Assembly (NCBI GenBank): GCA_017999985.1
Contig: JAGNKU010000001.1
Span: 1 to 64,000, forward strand
Length of the DNA: 64,000 bases
Direction: 5' to 3'
DNA from: Phycisphaerae bacterium
Lineage (GTDB): Bacteria; Planctomycetota; Phycisphaerae; UBA1845; Fen-1342
Translations under genes and position numbers: made by a program
The notes under the pieces: generated by a model
What the model saw: only the letters and a program-made list of their open reading frames with translations
What the model was told of the DNA's origin: nothing
The model's database searches: none
In this document: positions 1 to 9,159 of the stretch, piece after piece
How the letters are laid out: each line of letters begins with the position of its first letter
Numbering within the stretch: position 1 is the first letter of the stretch

Positions 1-1840
1 TGGGGGTGAAGACCAGGCTCTGGTAGTCGAGGTCGTTGTCGCCGCTGAAGAGCTGGGTGAAGAAGTCGGGCACCTCCGGCGTGGTGAAGCTGTAGCAGGT
101 CGGATCGATCGTGAGATTGCCGGCCTCGTCGGCCGCTTCGACCTTGTAGTAGTAGGTCGTGTCGTCGGTCAGGCCGGTGACATTCACGACGGCGGCAGTC
201 GCAAAGCCCGACCCGGTCGCCGTCCAGCCCAACTCGTTGCACGACAGGCCATAGCGCACCATACCACGTACCGCCTCGTTGGCCGTAATGGTGACCGTGG
301 CGGACCGCGGCTCGACGCTGGTCGTCTGCACGTTCAGGATCTGCGGGCCAACGCAGTCGACCGCGGCCGAGTCCGTCACCGGCACGTTGTAGTTGCCCGC
401 TCCGTCATCGGCATCGATGTACGTGGCGGTCATGGTCTGGCTGTCCGCCACCTGCAGCGTGCCATCGCCGGAGTTGACTGGGCCGGCGCTGGTCGCGATC
501 GTCCCGACGAAGACTCCCGTGTTGGCGCCAGTTTCGGTGAGCGTAATGGTCTCGGCATCACCGCCGGTCGCGGCCACGGTCACCGCGTGTGTGCCCGTGC
601 CGAGCAGGTCGCCGTCGCGCAGCTCGACTGCAACCAGGTCCGCGCAGCCGTAACGCCCCTTGTCCAGCTCGAGCGTGCCGGCCGGGCCCGGGGTGAGGTA
701 CGCACCAATCTCACCGTATACCAGCGTGATCGGCACGCCGCGGTTCGGGCAGTTCGCGCAGTGGTGCAGCGCGATGACCTTGTGGCTCGACCGCGCAATC
801 ACGGGCGAACCGGACGAGCCGCCCTCCGTGTCCGCGTAGTAGCCGACGTCGCTGTACCCGCTGCCCTGACAGGCCGGCTGCGTGATCGAGTAGACCCGGG
901 CGATCCCGCCGGCGTCCTGCGGCGCCGTGCTGAAGATCGCGAACTCCTTGGCACGTCCGCCGGGATGCTGGGGGATGTAGATCTCCTCGCCCGGAACGGC
1001 GACGCGGTTGTCCAGCTCGAGGTAGCCGAAGGACGCGGCGGGATTCCCGCTCGCGATCTGCACGAGGCAGTAGTCGTAGTTATAGCTGTCCTGGATGAAC
1101 GTCGCGCCCGAATATACGACCCCCGGGAAGCAGTTGGCGCAGTTGGGGGTGCCGCACGTCGGGGCCTCGGCCATGAAATCGAAGTCGGTATTCAACGCCT
1201 CGGATGCCGACGTGATGCAATGCTCGTTGGTGATAACGTGGTTCTCGGCCGACGCGAGCCAGCCGGTGCAGAACGCGCTGCCGTTCGAGAGCAGGCGGCA
1301 GACCGCGCGCCCGCGGTTGTACTCGGTGGGATGCGAAAGCTGGTAGCACTTGGCGTTCTGCTTGTCGTCGGTGCCACAGATGGCCCGGCTGGTCGGCGGC
1401 GGGCCGAGGTCGATGAACCCGGCCACGTACTCGTCGATCTCGAAGCCGTGACCGCCCTCGTAGCCGACGACGACCAGGTCCAGCAGGACCGTGTCGCCCT
1501 TGATGTGCTGCGCCCAGAACGTGCCGGCATTCATCTTGCCCCGCCCCTGCAGCGTGTAGGCCTGGCGGCCCGCCCCATCCGAGACCAGCAGGTAGTCGCC
1601 CGGCCCGAGGTCGAAATCGCGGAAGTGGATGGCGATATACGTCGCGTCGGAGTCGTGGAGCTCGTAGCTCCAGCGCGTCTCCGGCGTTTCGCCCGCGCCC
1701 TTGTAATCGCGGGGCGTTTCCAGCCGGATCGGGATGTGCGTGCCACCTTCAACCTGGGCTGCGGCGGGCCTCACCAAAACGGCGAGGCTGATCAACGTGG
1801 TCGCAACCGCCAGCGTGGCACTGTGTCGCACTGCGAGCAT
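1..1840 (-). CDS. Secreted trypsin-like serine protease with C-terminal FN3-like domain (3' end outside window)
   Basis: The frame is open from an ATG at 1840 to the left edge, giving at least 613 residues. A strong AGGAGG lies 7 bases upstream of the ATG. Residues 1-28 form a signal peptide ending in AAA. A beta-rich CUB-like region (about 55-145) precedes a Cys-rich chymotrypsin-fold domain (about 150-385). The apparent triad is His207 in TNEHC, Asp256 in YDYCLV and Ser343 in GGSSGSPV. Residues about 385-490 look like a beta-sandwich, followed by a fibronectin type III-like module (about 497-590). It should act outside the cytoplasm as an endopeptidase; the substrate is unknown. Family membership is clear from the motifs, the domain borders are my estimate, and the missing C-terminus may hold an anchor. 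Confidence 0.85.
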   Translation of the reverse strand, partial: MLAVRHSATLAVATTLISLAVLVRPAAAQVEGGTHIPIRLETPRDYKGAGETPETRWSYELHDSDATYIAIHFRDFDLGPGDYLLVSDGAGRQAYTLQGRGKMNAGTFWAQHIKGDTVLLDLVVVGYEGGHGFEIDEYVAGFIDLGPPPTSRAICGTDDKQNAKCYQLSHPTEYNRGRAVCRLLSNGSAFCTGWLASAENHVITNEHCITSASEALNTDFDFMAEAPTCGTPNCANCFPGVVYSGATFIQDSYNYDYCLVQIASGNPAASFGYLELDNRVAVPGEEIYIPQHPGGRAKEFAIFSTAPQDAGGIARVYSITQPACQGSGYSDVGYYADTEGGSSGSPVIARSSHKVIALHHCANCPNRGVPITLVYGEIGAYLTPGPAGTLELDKGRYGCADLVAVELRDGDLLGTGTHAVTVAATGGDAETITLTETGANTGVFVGTIATSAGPVNSGDGTLQVADSQTMTATYIDADDGAGNYNVPVTDSAAVDCVGPQILNVQTTSVEPRSATVTITANEAVRGMVRYGLSCNELGWTATGSGFATAAVVNVTGLTDDTTYYYKVEAADEAGNLTIDPTCYSFTTPEVPDFFTQLFSGDNDLDYQSLVFTP

Positions 1841-2023
1841 AACATGGCCTCCTGCGCCGTGCGCCTGAACCCGGGAGAAGTGGTTGCGCGGTTTGCGCCG
1901 GTCGCCGGGCCGGCGCGGCCACCCAGCGGTCCTCCAGGTTCATAGTAGCCGGACAGGGGATCGGCTTTCAACGCGGGGTTATCGGCGCGGCGCGCACTCA
2001 GCCGCGCGTCCCATAATCCGCGC

Positions 2024-3766
2024 CTACGGCTGCCGCTCGAACACGGCCAGAAAGTAGTACAGCGCCGGATGCAGGTGCAGAAAGACACGCTGCGCGCCGA
2101 GCTGGGCGGCGATGCGGTCCAGGGGCGCGCTGTCCGCGGCGGGCCCGCGTTGTCGCACGTAGTGGGCACGGAATTCCGGGTCCGCGCGCAGGGCGCCATC
2201 CGCCGCGGTCCAGTCGGAGAGCGCGAAGTCAGCGGGGGGCGGTTGCGTCGGATCGCCGGGCGCGGTGAGCACAAGCACGATGAAGGCCGGGCGTTTGTCC
2301 AGTACGTAGCGCGGATCGTACAGCTTCGACAGGAACGCACCCGGCAGGGCCGCGATATGTCGATCGGTCAGGCCGGTGAGATCCAGGATGCTCTGGTCGA
2401 TGCACGTGTATCCCACGATGCCGATGTCCATGAGCGCGATCGTGTCGCCGGGACGGGCGGCAGTGTCGCGCAGCCAGCGGGCGAGCGCGGCGTGACCGTG
2501 CGCGTAGCCCACGGACCGCATCACAACGTGGTTCCGCAGTCCCGCCTGCAGGCCACTCAAGTGCAGCCCCCAGAGCAGGGGGACCGCCAGCGCGGCGAGG
2601 AGCCCCCAGCGCGTCCAGCGGCGTGTTGCCCAAGCGAGCATGCGCACCCAGCCCAGCGCCACAAACACGGCCAGCAGCGGCATGAACGGCACGATCAGCC
2701 GGCCGCCGAGCATCCAGTCCGTCCCGGTGACAAACGGCAGCGTGGCGCCGACGACGGCGACGAGGATGGCCGGGGCGCTGCGGCGGCGCACGGCGCTCGT
2801 GCCGACAATCAGCCAGCCGACAAACGCGAGGAATACGCCGGGCGAATCGCCGAACGGACGCAGCGCCGCGGCGCGAATGTAGCGCCAGGCCTCCAAGGCG
2901 CCAAAGCCGCCGGACTTGGCCCAGTACGTGTTCGGCACCCAGTGCCCGTCGTACGCCAGGAGTCGAAACACGAGGTGTGCGGCCACGGCGACAACCACGA
3001 TGAGCGCGTCGGGCAGCAGATGGCGGCGCACCGCCGGCAGCGCCCACCAGGTGGCGAGCCGCCGGCCAAGTGTACCGTGCCCCGGTCCGCGCCAGGTCGC
3101 GCTGCACAGTAGCTGTCCACACCAGAATACAGCGAAAAGCAGCGCCCCCTCGGGGCGCGTGAGCGCGGCGAGGGCAAACAGGACGCCGGAGCCGCGCCAG
3201 CGACCGCCCTCCAGGCTGGTGAGGCCGGTGCACACGCCGGCCGTCAGCAGCGCGCCGAACAGCGTTGTTTCCAGGCCGCTGGTGCTGTTGAGCGCGTACC
3301 CGGGCGCCAGCGCCACCAGGGTCGCGGCGACCAGCCCGCACACGGTGGCGCGGAGACCGCTGTCCGGCGTGGCGTCATCGTCGAGCCGCCGCGCGAGCCA
3401 GAAGCTGAGCACGACGCCGATCGCACCGCTCACCACGCCCAGGCCCTTGGCGCACACGGGCGCGGCATCCGCGCCGCCCAGCGCGATCACCGGCACCAGC
3501 AGGAGCATGAGCAGAAAATTCGTGTAGCCCTCGACATGCTCACCGTCGTTGAAATAGGGCCCGCGGCCGAGCGTGATGAAGCGGCTGTACCGGAACGTGA
3601 TGTACGCGTCGTCGTTGACGTAGGGCCAGAAATACGCCGCGAGCGCCAGGAAGCCCGCCACGGCCACAAGCAAACCGATGGCCCCCAGCCGGTTGACCGG
3701 CCGCCGTACGGCGGCGCGCTCTGCCGCGGGCTGAGCCGGCACGTGCGGACGAGGGTGGTGCGACAT
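2024..3766 (-). CDS. GT-C family polytopic membrane glycosyltransferase-like protein
   Basis: About 580 residues with many hydrophobic segments. The first membrane helix (about 27-46) is followed at once by NDDAYITFRY (51-60). The acidic pair after the first helix is the hallmark of GT-C enzymes that use lipid-linked sugars, such as the GT39 and AftB-like families. A soluble periplasmic-looking tail occupies roughly the last 130 residues. I prefer the ATG at 3766 because CGGAAG lies close upstream; an in-frame ATG at 3835 would add 23 residues but has a weak ribosome site. Donor and acceptor cannot be told from sequence. The nearby polysaccharide genes fit a role in decorating surface glycans or proteins, which is inference. 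Confidence 0.7.
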   Translation of the reverse strand: MSHHPRPHVPAQPAAERAAVRRPVNRLGAIGLLVAVAGFLALAAYFWPYVNDDAYITFRYSRFITLGRGPYFNDGEHVEGYTNFLLMLLLVPVIALGGADAAPVCAKGLGVVSGAIGVVLSFWLARRLDDDATPDSGLRATVCGLVAATLVALAPGYALNSTSGLETTLFGALLTAGVCTGLTSLEGGRWRGSGVLFALAALTRPEGALLFAVFWCGQLLCSATWRGPGHGTLGRRLATWWALPAVRRHLLPDALIVVVAVAAHLVFRLLAYDGHWVPNTYWAKSGGFGALEAWRYIRAAALRPFGDSPGVFLAFVGWLIVGTSAVRRRSAPAILVAVVGATLPFVTGTDWMLGGRLIVPFMPLLAVFVALGWVRMLAWATRRWTRWGLLAALAVPLLWGLHLSGLQAGLRNHVVMRSVGYAHGHAALARWLRDTAARPGDTIALMDIGIVGYTCIDQSILDLTGLTDRHIAALPGAFLSKLYDPRYVLDKRPAFIVLVLTAPGDPTQPPPADFALSDWTAADGALRADPEFRAHYVRQRGPAADSAPLDRIAAQLGAQRVFLHLHPALYYFLAVFERQP

Positions 3767-3968
3767 AGCGGCTTCCGAGTCGACCGGAGCCTCACGCGTG
3801 GCGCCCGCGCCAGGCTCCGACCCGCGTGCGGCCATGATACCGGGTCTGGCATATTGTGGTGAAACGCGGCGCGCCGGCGGGGCTTCAATGCGTGCGGGTG
3901 TTGCGGTACAGTCCTGCGCGAATGCCCACGGGGCTGCCGCTTACACACCCATATGAGGAGCTGCCATC

Positions 3969-6900
3969 GTGTCTGCCAACCCAAGCCACCCGCCAAGTGC
4001 TTCACGCCCAGCATGCGCGTCCGTTGCATCCGCCCGGTCGGTGCCCGTGGCGGTGCTGCTGGCCCTGCTCGCGGCCGGCCTGCCGGCGACCAGCGCCGCG
4101 GATGAGCCGGCCGCGCAGCCCGCGTCCCATCTCGTTCCGGCTGACAAGGGATGCTCCGCGGAGCAATTGACTGCGCTGCGCGCCCGCGGCACGCAGCGCG
4201 TCTACGCCGGCGCCGCGCGCAAGGCCATCGGCATGCCCTGCGGCGGACTGTGCGCCGGGCAGCTTTTCGTCCGCGGCGACGGCACGCTCGCGAGCTGGGA
4301 GATCGACGGGCGGACGTACTTCGGCGGCGTCGGGCACACGAGCTACGACACGTATCGGCCACGGCAGCCGATCGCGCAGGGGTTCGCGCTGGCGGTGCGC
4401 GACGCGGACGGCCAAGTGTCGCGTGCCACGCTCGACGACGCGGGCTACGACGCGATCGAGTTCGTCGGCGAGTATCCACGGGCCCGCGTGTGTTACCGCG
4501 CAGCCGGCGCGGCCAGGGCCGTCCCGCCCGTCAGCGTGGACCTGGAGGTATTCAGCCCGTTCATCCCGCTCGACGCGCGGGCGTCGGCGTTTCCGGCCAC
4601 GGTGCTGCATTTCACTGTCACCAACCCCACCGCACAGCCCTTCACGGTCGCGCTCGGCGGCTGGCTGGAGAACATGGCCTGCGGCGAGCGGACCAACGAC
4701 CTGACGATCAAACGCCGCAACCAGGCCATCGTCGGCGACGGGCTGACAACGGTGCTGATGGACGTGGTCGAGGGAAGTCCGCCCATGCCGGCCGGCCCGG
4801 CCAAGACGAAGGTCATCGCCGACTTCGAAGTGGGCACGTACGACGGGTGGACCGTCACCGGCGAGGCGTTTGGGCAGGAACCCGCCCGGGGCACGCTGCC
4901 GAACCAACAGGAAGTGAGCGGCTTCGGCGGCGCGCGACTGGTCAACACGTTCCATGGCGGCGACCCGACGACGGGCCGGCTCGTCAGCACGCCGCTCAAG
5001 ATCGACCTGCCGTACCTGACCTTCCGCATCGGCGGCGGCCGGCACCCGGACGCGGCGTGTCTGAACCTCGTGGTGGGTGACCGCGTGGTGCGCAGCGCGA
5101 CCGGGCGCGACAACGAGAAACTGGAGCCGCGTGTATGGGACGTGAGCATGTTCGCGGGGCAGATGGCGCGGATCGAGATCGTGGATACGGCCACGGGCGC
5201 TTGGGGCCACATCAACGTCGATGACATCGTACTGACCAACGCGCTCGGGCCGGAGTACCGGGAGTACGATGAGGCCGCCCTGGGCTTCGGCAACCTGGCG
5301 CTGACGCTGCTCGGCGACGGCCAGACGACGCTGCACTGGACCGACCAGAATGCGTTTCTCGCATCGCTGCTCGGCAGAGAGGTTCGTTCGGTCAGCGGCA
5401 GCCAACTGGAGCCGGGCGGCGGGCAGCCGCTGGTCGGCGCGGTGACAAGCCAGCTCACGCTGGCCGCGGGTGCCACGCAAAATGTGACCTTCATCGTGTC
5501 GTGGTATTTCCCAAACCTGCACACCGGGCACGGCCGGATGTACACGAACTGGTTCGGCGACGCGCGCGATGTCGCGCGGCAGCTCGCGGCTGACCTGCCG
5601 CGCCTGCAGGCCGAAACGCGGCGCTTCTGCGATAGCTACTATCGCGGCACGACGTTGCCCTGGTGGCTGGCGTCGCGGCTGATGATGCCGGTGGCCAACC
5701 TCGCGACGGGCACGGCGCAGTGGTGGCAGAACGGGCGCTTCTGGGCGTGGGAGGGCGCCTACTGCTGCAGCGGCACGTGCACGCACGTCTGGAACTACGC
5801 GCAGGGCGAGGCCTGGCTGTTCCCCGAGCTGGCCCGCTCGGCACGGACGATGCAGGACCTCGGCGCGGGGTTCGAGGAGACCAGCGGGCTCGTGGGTTTC
5901 CGCAGCGACCGCAACTTCGCCGCCGACGGCCAGGCCGGCACCATCCTGAAGTGCTACCGCGAGCATCTCACGTCCGCGGACGACGTGTTCTTGCGCAAGC
6001 ACTGGACGCGCATCAAGGCGGCGCTCGAATACCTGATCAGCGAGGACGGCGACGATAACGGCCTGCTCGAGAGCGACCGACAACACAATACGTACGACAT
6101 CAATTTCGTCGGCCCGAACACGTTCGTGGGCTCCCTCTATCTCGCGGCCCTCCGCGCCGGCGAAGAGATGGCCCGCCACGTCGGCGACACGCCGGCGGCG
6201 GAGCGCTATCGTGCGCTCTTCGAACGCGGCCGCGACTGGACGGCCAAGCACCTCTTCAACGGTGAGTACTACGAGCAGCGCGTGCCGCCCGGCGACACGC
6301 GCGACTGGCAGTACGGAACCGGCTGCCTCAGCGACCAGGTCTTCGGCCAGAACTGGGCCCACGTGCTCGACCTCGGCTACATCTACCCGCCGGAGCAGGT
6401 GCGCAGCGCCCTGACCGCCGCGTACAAGTACAACTGGGCCCCGGACGTCGGCCCGCTCAACGCCGTGTATCCGCCGGAGCGGGTCTTCGCGCGTCCCGGC
6501 GAGCCGGGCCTGTTCATCTGCACGTGGCCGCGCGGCGGGCGTCCCAAGGAGCCGGTGCGCTATCGCGACGAGGTGTGGACCGGCATCGAGTACCAGCTCG
6601 CGGCGGGCCTGGTCTGGGAGGGCTTCGTCGACGAGGGGCTGCTGATCGTACACGGGGTCGAGCAGCGCTATGACGGCGCGAAGCACAACCCGTGGAACGA
6701 GGTCGAATGCGGCGATCACTACGCGCGCGCGCTGGCGTCGTGGGGCGTGCTGCACGCGCTGGCGGGCTTCACGTTCGACGGGCCGGCGGGGCGGCTGGGC
6801 ATCGCGCCGCGATTCCACCCCGACGACTTCGCGTGCTTTTTCGCCGCGGGGACCGGCTGGGGCAATCTGGCACAACGCCGGACGGACGCGGGGCAGTCGA

Positions 6901-7133
6901 ACCAGATCGAACTGCGCTGGGGCACGCTGCGGTTGAAGCGGTTTGACCTGGAAGTGCCGGCGGACGCGGCGGCAAAGGAGGTGGTCGTCACGCTCCGCGC
7001 TGACGAGGCCGGTACGCCGCAGACGGTGCCGGCGAAGCTCGCGCGCGAAGAGGCCCGCTGCGTGGTGGAACTCGATCAGCCGGTCGAGCTGCAGGCCGGC
7101 CAGCAATTGCGAATCGAGCTGCGCCGCCAGTAG
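3969..7133 (+). CDS. Secreted GH116-family glycoside hydrolase with an inserted jelly-roll module
   Basis: 1054 residues from a GTG preceded by AGGAG. A signal peptide covers about residues 1-43. The GH116 N-terminal beta domain begins near GMPCGGLCAG (88-97) and resumes around 430-545. It is split by an insert (about 281-424) with the DFE...GW, GGG.HP and VDDI patterns of the jelly-roll module seen in planctomycete GH32-type proteins. The (alpha/alpha)6 catalytic domain spans about 550-970. By analogy with TxGH116 and human GBA2, E595 in WAWEGAYC is the likely nucleophile and D710 in NTYD the likely acid/base; I could not align these rigorously. GH116 members act on beta-glucosides, beta-xylosides or glucosylceramide. 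A role in external polysaccharide breakdown is inferred. Confidence 0.85.
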   Translation: MSANPSHPPSASRPACASVASARSVPVAVLLALLAAGLPATSAADEPAAQPASHLVPADKGCSAEQLTALRARGTQRVYAGAARKAIGMPCGGLCAGQLFVRGDGTLASWEIDGRTYFGGVGHTSYDTYRPRQPIAQGFALAVRDADGQVSRATLDDAGYDAIEFVGEYPRARVCYRAAGAARAVPPVSVDLEVFSPFIPLDARASAFPATVLHFTVTNPTAQPFTVALGGWLENMACGERTNDLTIKRRNQAIVGDGLTTVLMDVVEGSPPMPAGPAKTKVIADFEVGTYDGWTVTGEAFGQEPARGTLPNQQEVSGFGGARLVNTFHGGDPTTGRLVSTPLKIDLPYLTFRIGGGRHPDAACLNLVVGDRVVRSATGRDNEKLEPRVWDVSMFAGQMARIEIVDTATGAWGHINVDDIVLTNALGPEYREYDEAALGFGNLALTLLGDGQTTLHWTDQNAFLASLLGREVRSVSGSQLEPGGGQPLVGAVTSQLTLAAGATQNVTFIVSWYFPNLHTGHGRMYTNWFGDARDVARQLAADLPRLQAETRRFCDSYYRGTTLPWWLASRLMMPVANLATGTAQWWQNGRFWAWEGAYCCSGTCTHVWNYAQGEAWLFPELARSARTMQDLGAGFEETSGLVGFRSDRNFAADGQAGTILKCYREHLTSADDVFLRKHWTRIKAALEYLISEDGDDNGLLESDRQHNTYDINFVGPNTFVGSLYLAALRAGEEMARHVGDTPAAERYRALFERGRDWTAKHLFNGEYYEQRVPPGDTRDWQYGTGCLSDQVFGQNWAHVLDLGYIYPPEQVRSALTAAYKYNWAPDVGPLNAVYPPERVFARPGEPGLFICTWPRGGRPKEPVRYRDEVWTGIEYQLAAGLVWEGFVDEGLLIVHGVEQRYDGAKHNPWNEVECGDHYARALASWGVLHALAGFTFDGPAGRLGIAPRFHPDDFACFFAAGTGWGNLAQRRTDAGQSNQIELRWGTLRLKRFDLEVPADAAAKEVVVTLRADEAGTPQTVPAKLAREEARCVVELDQPVELQAGQQLRIELRRQ

Positions 7134-7169
7134 GACTTCCACGTCCGGGTTGCGGGTCGGCGTTGCAGT

Positions 7170-7227
7170 GTGCCACTGCGCTTGAGCAGTGTCTCGCACG
7201 GAGGGCACTGCTCGAGAGCAGCGGCAC
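7170..7227. repeat. Imperfect inverted repeat between convergent genes
   Basis: Two 22-base arms (7170-7191 and 7206-7227) match as reverse complements at 19 of 22 positions with a 14-base spacer. Each arm is itself partly palindromic (CACTGC...GCAGTG; CTGCTCGAGAGCAG). It lies between the ends of the GH116 gene and wzt, so it may act as a two-way transcript end or be a dispersed REP-like element. There is no T-run. Confidence 0.6.
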
Positions 7228-7273
7228 ATTCGCACGACAAGAGCGGAGCTCTGTCGCTCCCCGGCGGCGTGAC

Positions 7274-8083
7274 TCAGTCGCTGTGCGTGTGGGCGGTCTT
7301 CGCGCCGGCGGGCTGCGTGGCGTTGTACGCCGCCACGACGTCCGCGGGTGTGCCGGCGGCCTTGATCTGCCCGTCATGAATCCACAGGGCCTTCGTGCAC
7401 ACTTCCTGCACCAGCGACATGTTGTGCGTCGCCAGCACGACCGTCTTGTGCGCGCTGCGGAAGCGATCGAGGATCGTGCCGGCCTTCGCGCGGAACGCGC
7501 TGTCGCCGACGCTCAGCACCTCGTCCAGCAGCAGTACATCCGGGTCGATGTGAATCGCGATCGAGAAGCCCAGCCGGCCGCGCATGCCGGCCGAATACGT
7601 GCGGACCGGGGCGTCGATGAACTGGCCCAGCTCGCTGAACTCGACGATGTCCTTGAAGCGCGCGTCGATTTCGCGCCGCGGCAGTCCGAGGATCGACCCG
7701 TTCAGGTACACGTTCTCCCGCCCGCTCAGGTTCGCGTTGAACCCGACGCCGAAGCTGAGCAGGCAGCCGACCTTGCCGCGCACCTCGACGTGGCCGCGAT
7801 CGGCCTCGCAGATGCCCGCCAGCGTCTTCAGCAGCGTGGACTTGCCCGAGCCGTTGCGGCCGATGATGCCCACCACGTCGCCGGGCCAGGCGGTGAAGTC
7901 GATGCCGCGGAGGGCCCAGAACTCCTGCTGCCAGCGTCCGTTCGCCTTCGCCGCCGAGACCATCCGCACGAGCCGCACGAACGTCTCGCGCAGGGTGACC
8001 TCGGCGCGGTGATAGCGAATGAGAAACTTCACCCACACGTCGGTGGCGCGGATGGCGGGCGGGCTGTCCGGGCGTTCAGACAT
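7274..8083 (-). CDS. wzt: Polysaccharide/teichoic-acid export ABC transporter, ATP-binding subunit (Wzt-like)
   Basis: 269 residues. Walker A GRNGSGKS is at 75-82, the signature YSAGM at 163-167 and Walker B LLLDE at 184-188, followed by the typical ATHNM switch histidine. The N-terminal half-domain before the ATPase core (about 10-55) is characteristic of the Wzt/TagH branch that energises export of undecaprenyl-linked O-polysaccharide. It lacks the C-terminal glycan-binding domain of some Wzt proteins, so export is probably not coupled to a terminal modification. The start overlaps the end of the permease gene by 8 bases, so the two are co-translated as one transporter. Confidence 0.9.
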   Translation of the reverse strand: MSERPDSPPAIRATDVWVKFLIRYHRAEVTLRETFVRLVRMVSAAKANGRWQQEFWALRGIDFTAWPGDVVGIIGRNGSGKSTLLKTLAGICEADRGHVEVRGKVGCLLSFGVGFNANLSGRENVYLNGSILGLPRREIDARFKDIVEFSELGQFIDAPVRTYSAGMRGRLGFSIAIHIDPDVLLLDEVLSVGDSAFRAKAGTILDRFRSAHKTVVLATHNMSLVQEVCTKALWIHDGQIKAAGTPADVVAAYNATQPAGAKTAHTHSD

Positions 8084-8912
8084 ACTTGGCGAACTTACCT
8101 TCGCCGCGGCTGAACACGGCGTAGCCGATCAGCAGCGTGGCCAGCGCAAAGCCCAGCACGTACAGCGTCTGCCAGGGGTCGGGCGCGTGCCGCGCGATGA
8201 GCGCGCTGCGATAGCCCTCCAGCAGGCAGGCCATCGGGTTCAGCATGTACAGCCGCAGGTACTGCTCCGGGATGCGGGTGTGCTCGCCGTGGACGTAGTA
8301 CAGAATCGGGCTGGCATAGAAGCCCAGCCGCAGTGCCACCGTGCTGATGTTCGCGGTGTCCGCGAAGAACGCGCCGAGGTACGCCACCAGGTAGGCCAGG
8401 CCGGTCGTGAGCAGCAACTGGATCAGAACCAGCGGCAGAAACCAGAGCGCGTCGAGCGAGAGCGTATGGCCGCTGACCAGCAACACCACGACGAGCACGA
8501 ACAGCCCCCACGCGAAGTCGTACAGGCGCGAGAGACTGATCGAGAGCGGGAACACCGCCTTGGGGAAACTGATCTCGCTGATCAGGCCGCGATTGCTGCG
8601 GATGCAGTTGACCGCCTGCGAGATCGTGCCGTCCAGGAACCGCCAGGCCAGCACGCCGACGAAAAGATAGATCAGGTAATTGACCGCCCCGCCCTGGGCC
8701 TGCCGGAAGAGCACGCCGAACACGAGGTAATACACACCCAGCGATAATAGCGGGTCGAGCAGGTTCCAGAGGTTGCCCAGCACCTTGTTGCGGTGGCCGG
8801 CCTTCAGGCTGCTGGACACCAGGTACACGACGGTTTCGCGCCGCGCGATCAGCTCGCGCAACCGGTGTAGCAGGCTGGGCGAATGGTTCGACGCCGCGGC
8901 CACCGGGATCAT
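8076..8912 (-). CDS. wzm: Polysaccharide export ABC transporter permease (Wzm-like)
   Basis: About 278 residues of ABC-2 type permease. A cytoplasmic N-terminal amphipathic stretch (LLHRLRELIARRE) and a conserved LGNLWNLLDPLL segment precede six predicted membrane helices. It would form the channel that moves lipid-linked polysaccharide across the inner membrane with its Wzt partner. The start is uncertain: the ATG at 8912 has a GGGG-type site and gives the usual family length, while an in-frame ATG at 8942 adds 10 residues. It is divergent from wecB, with about 250 bases between them that should hold both promoters. Confidence 0.88.
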   Translation of the reverse strand: MIPVAAASNHSPSLLHRLRELIARRETVVYLVSSSLKAGHRNKVLGNLWNLLDPLLSLGVYYLVFGVLFRQAQGGAVNYLIYLFVGVLAWRFLDGTISQAVNCIRSNRGLISEISFPKAVFPLSISLSRLYDFAWGLFVLVVVLLVSGHTLSLDALWFLPLVLIQLLLTTGLAYLVAYLGAFFADTANISTVALRLGFYASPILYYVHGEHTRIPEQYLRLYMLNPMACLLEGYRSALIARHAPDPWQTLYVLGFALATLLIGYAVFSRGEGKFAKYV

Positions 8913-9159
8913 CGCACACACCCCGATCAGCACTGTTCGCATACAAAAAGGCCCGCGCGCGGAACGGTTCGCCGCCCGCCACGGTGCCGCGCTGGTCTGC
9001 GGCGCATAGCAAACCAACCCCAAGGAAATGTCAAGACCGGCCGGCCCGACTATACTCGGCCCCGGCTGTGCGTCGGTCCCTTGCGGTCCGGCGCGGGACG
9101 GAGAATGATGGACACACCCCGTCCGCCGCGCGGCGCGCGGGCGCAACGAGGAACTATCG

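Noticed and set aside
587-1945. Long plus-strand open frame (452 residues) over the left-edge protease
   Set aside because: It is antisense to a clear trypsin-like protease with triad and signal peptide; its sequence is Arg/Ala/Val-rich with no domain.
4002-7235. 1077-residue minus-strand open frame
   Set aside because: Antisense shadow of the GH116 gene caused by high GC; no domain or start site.
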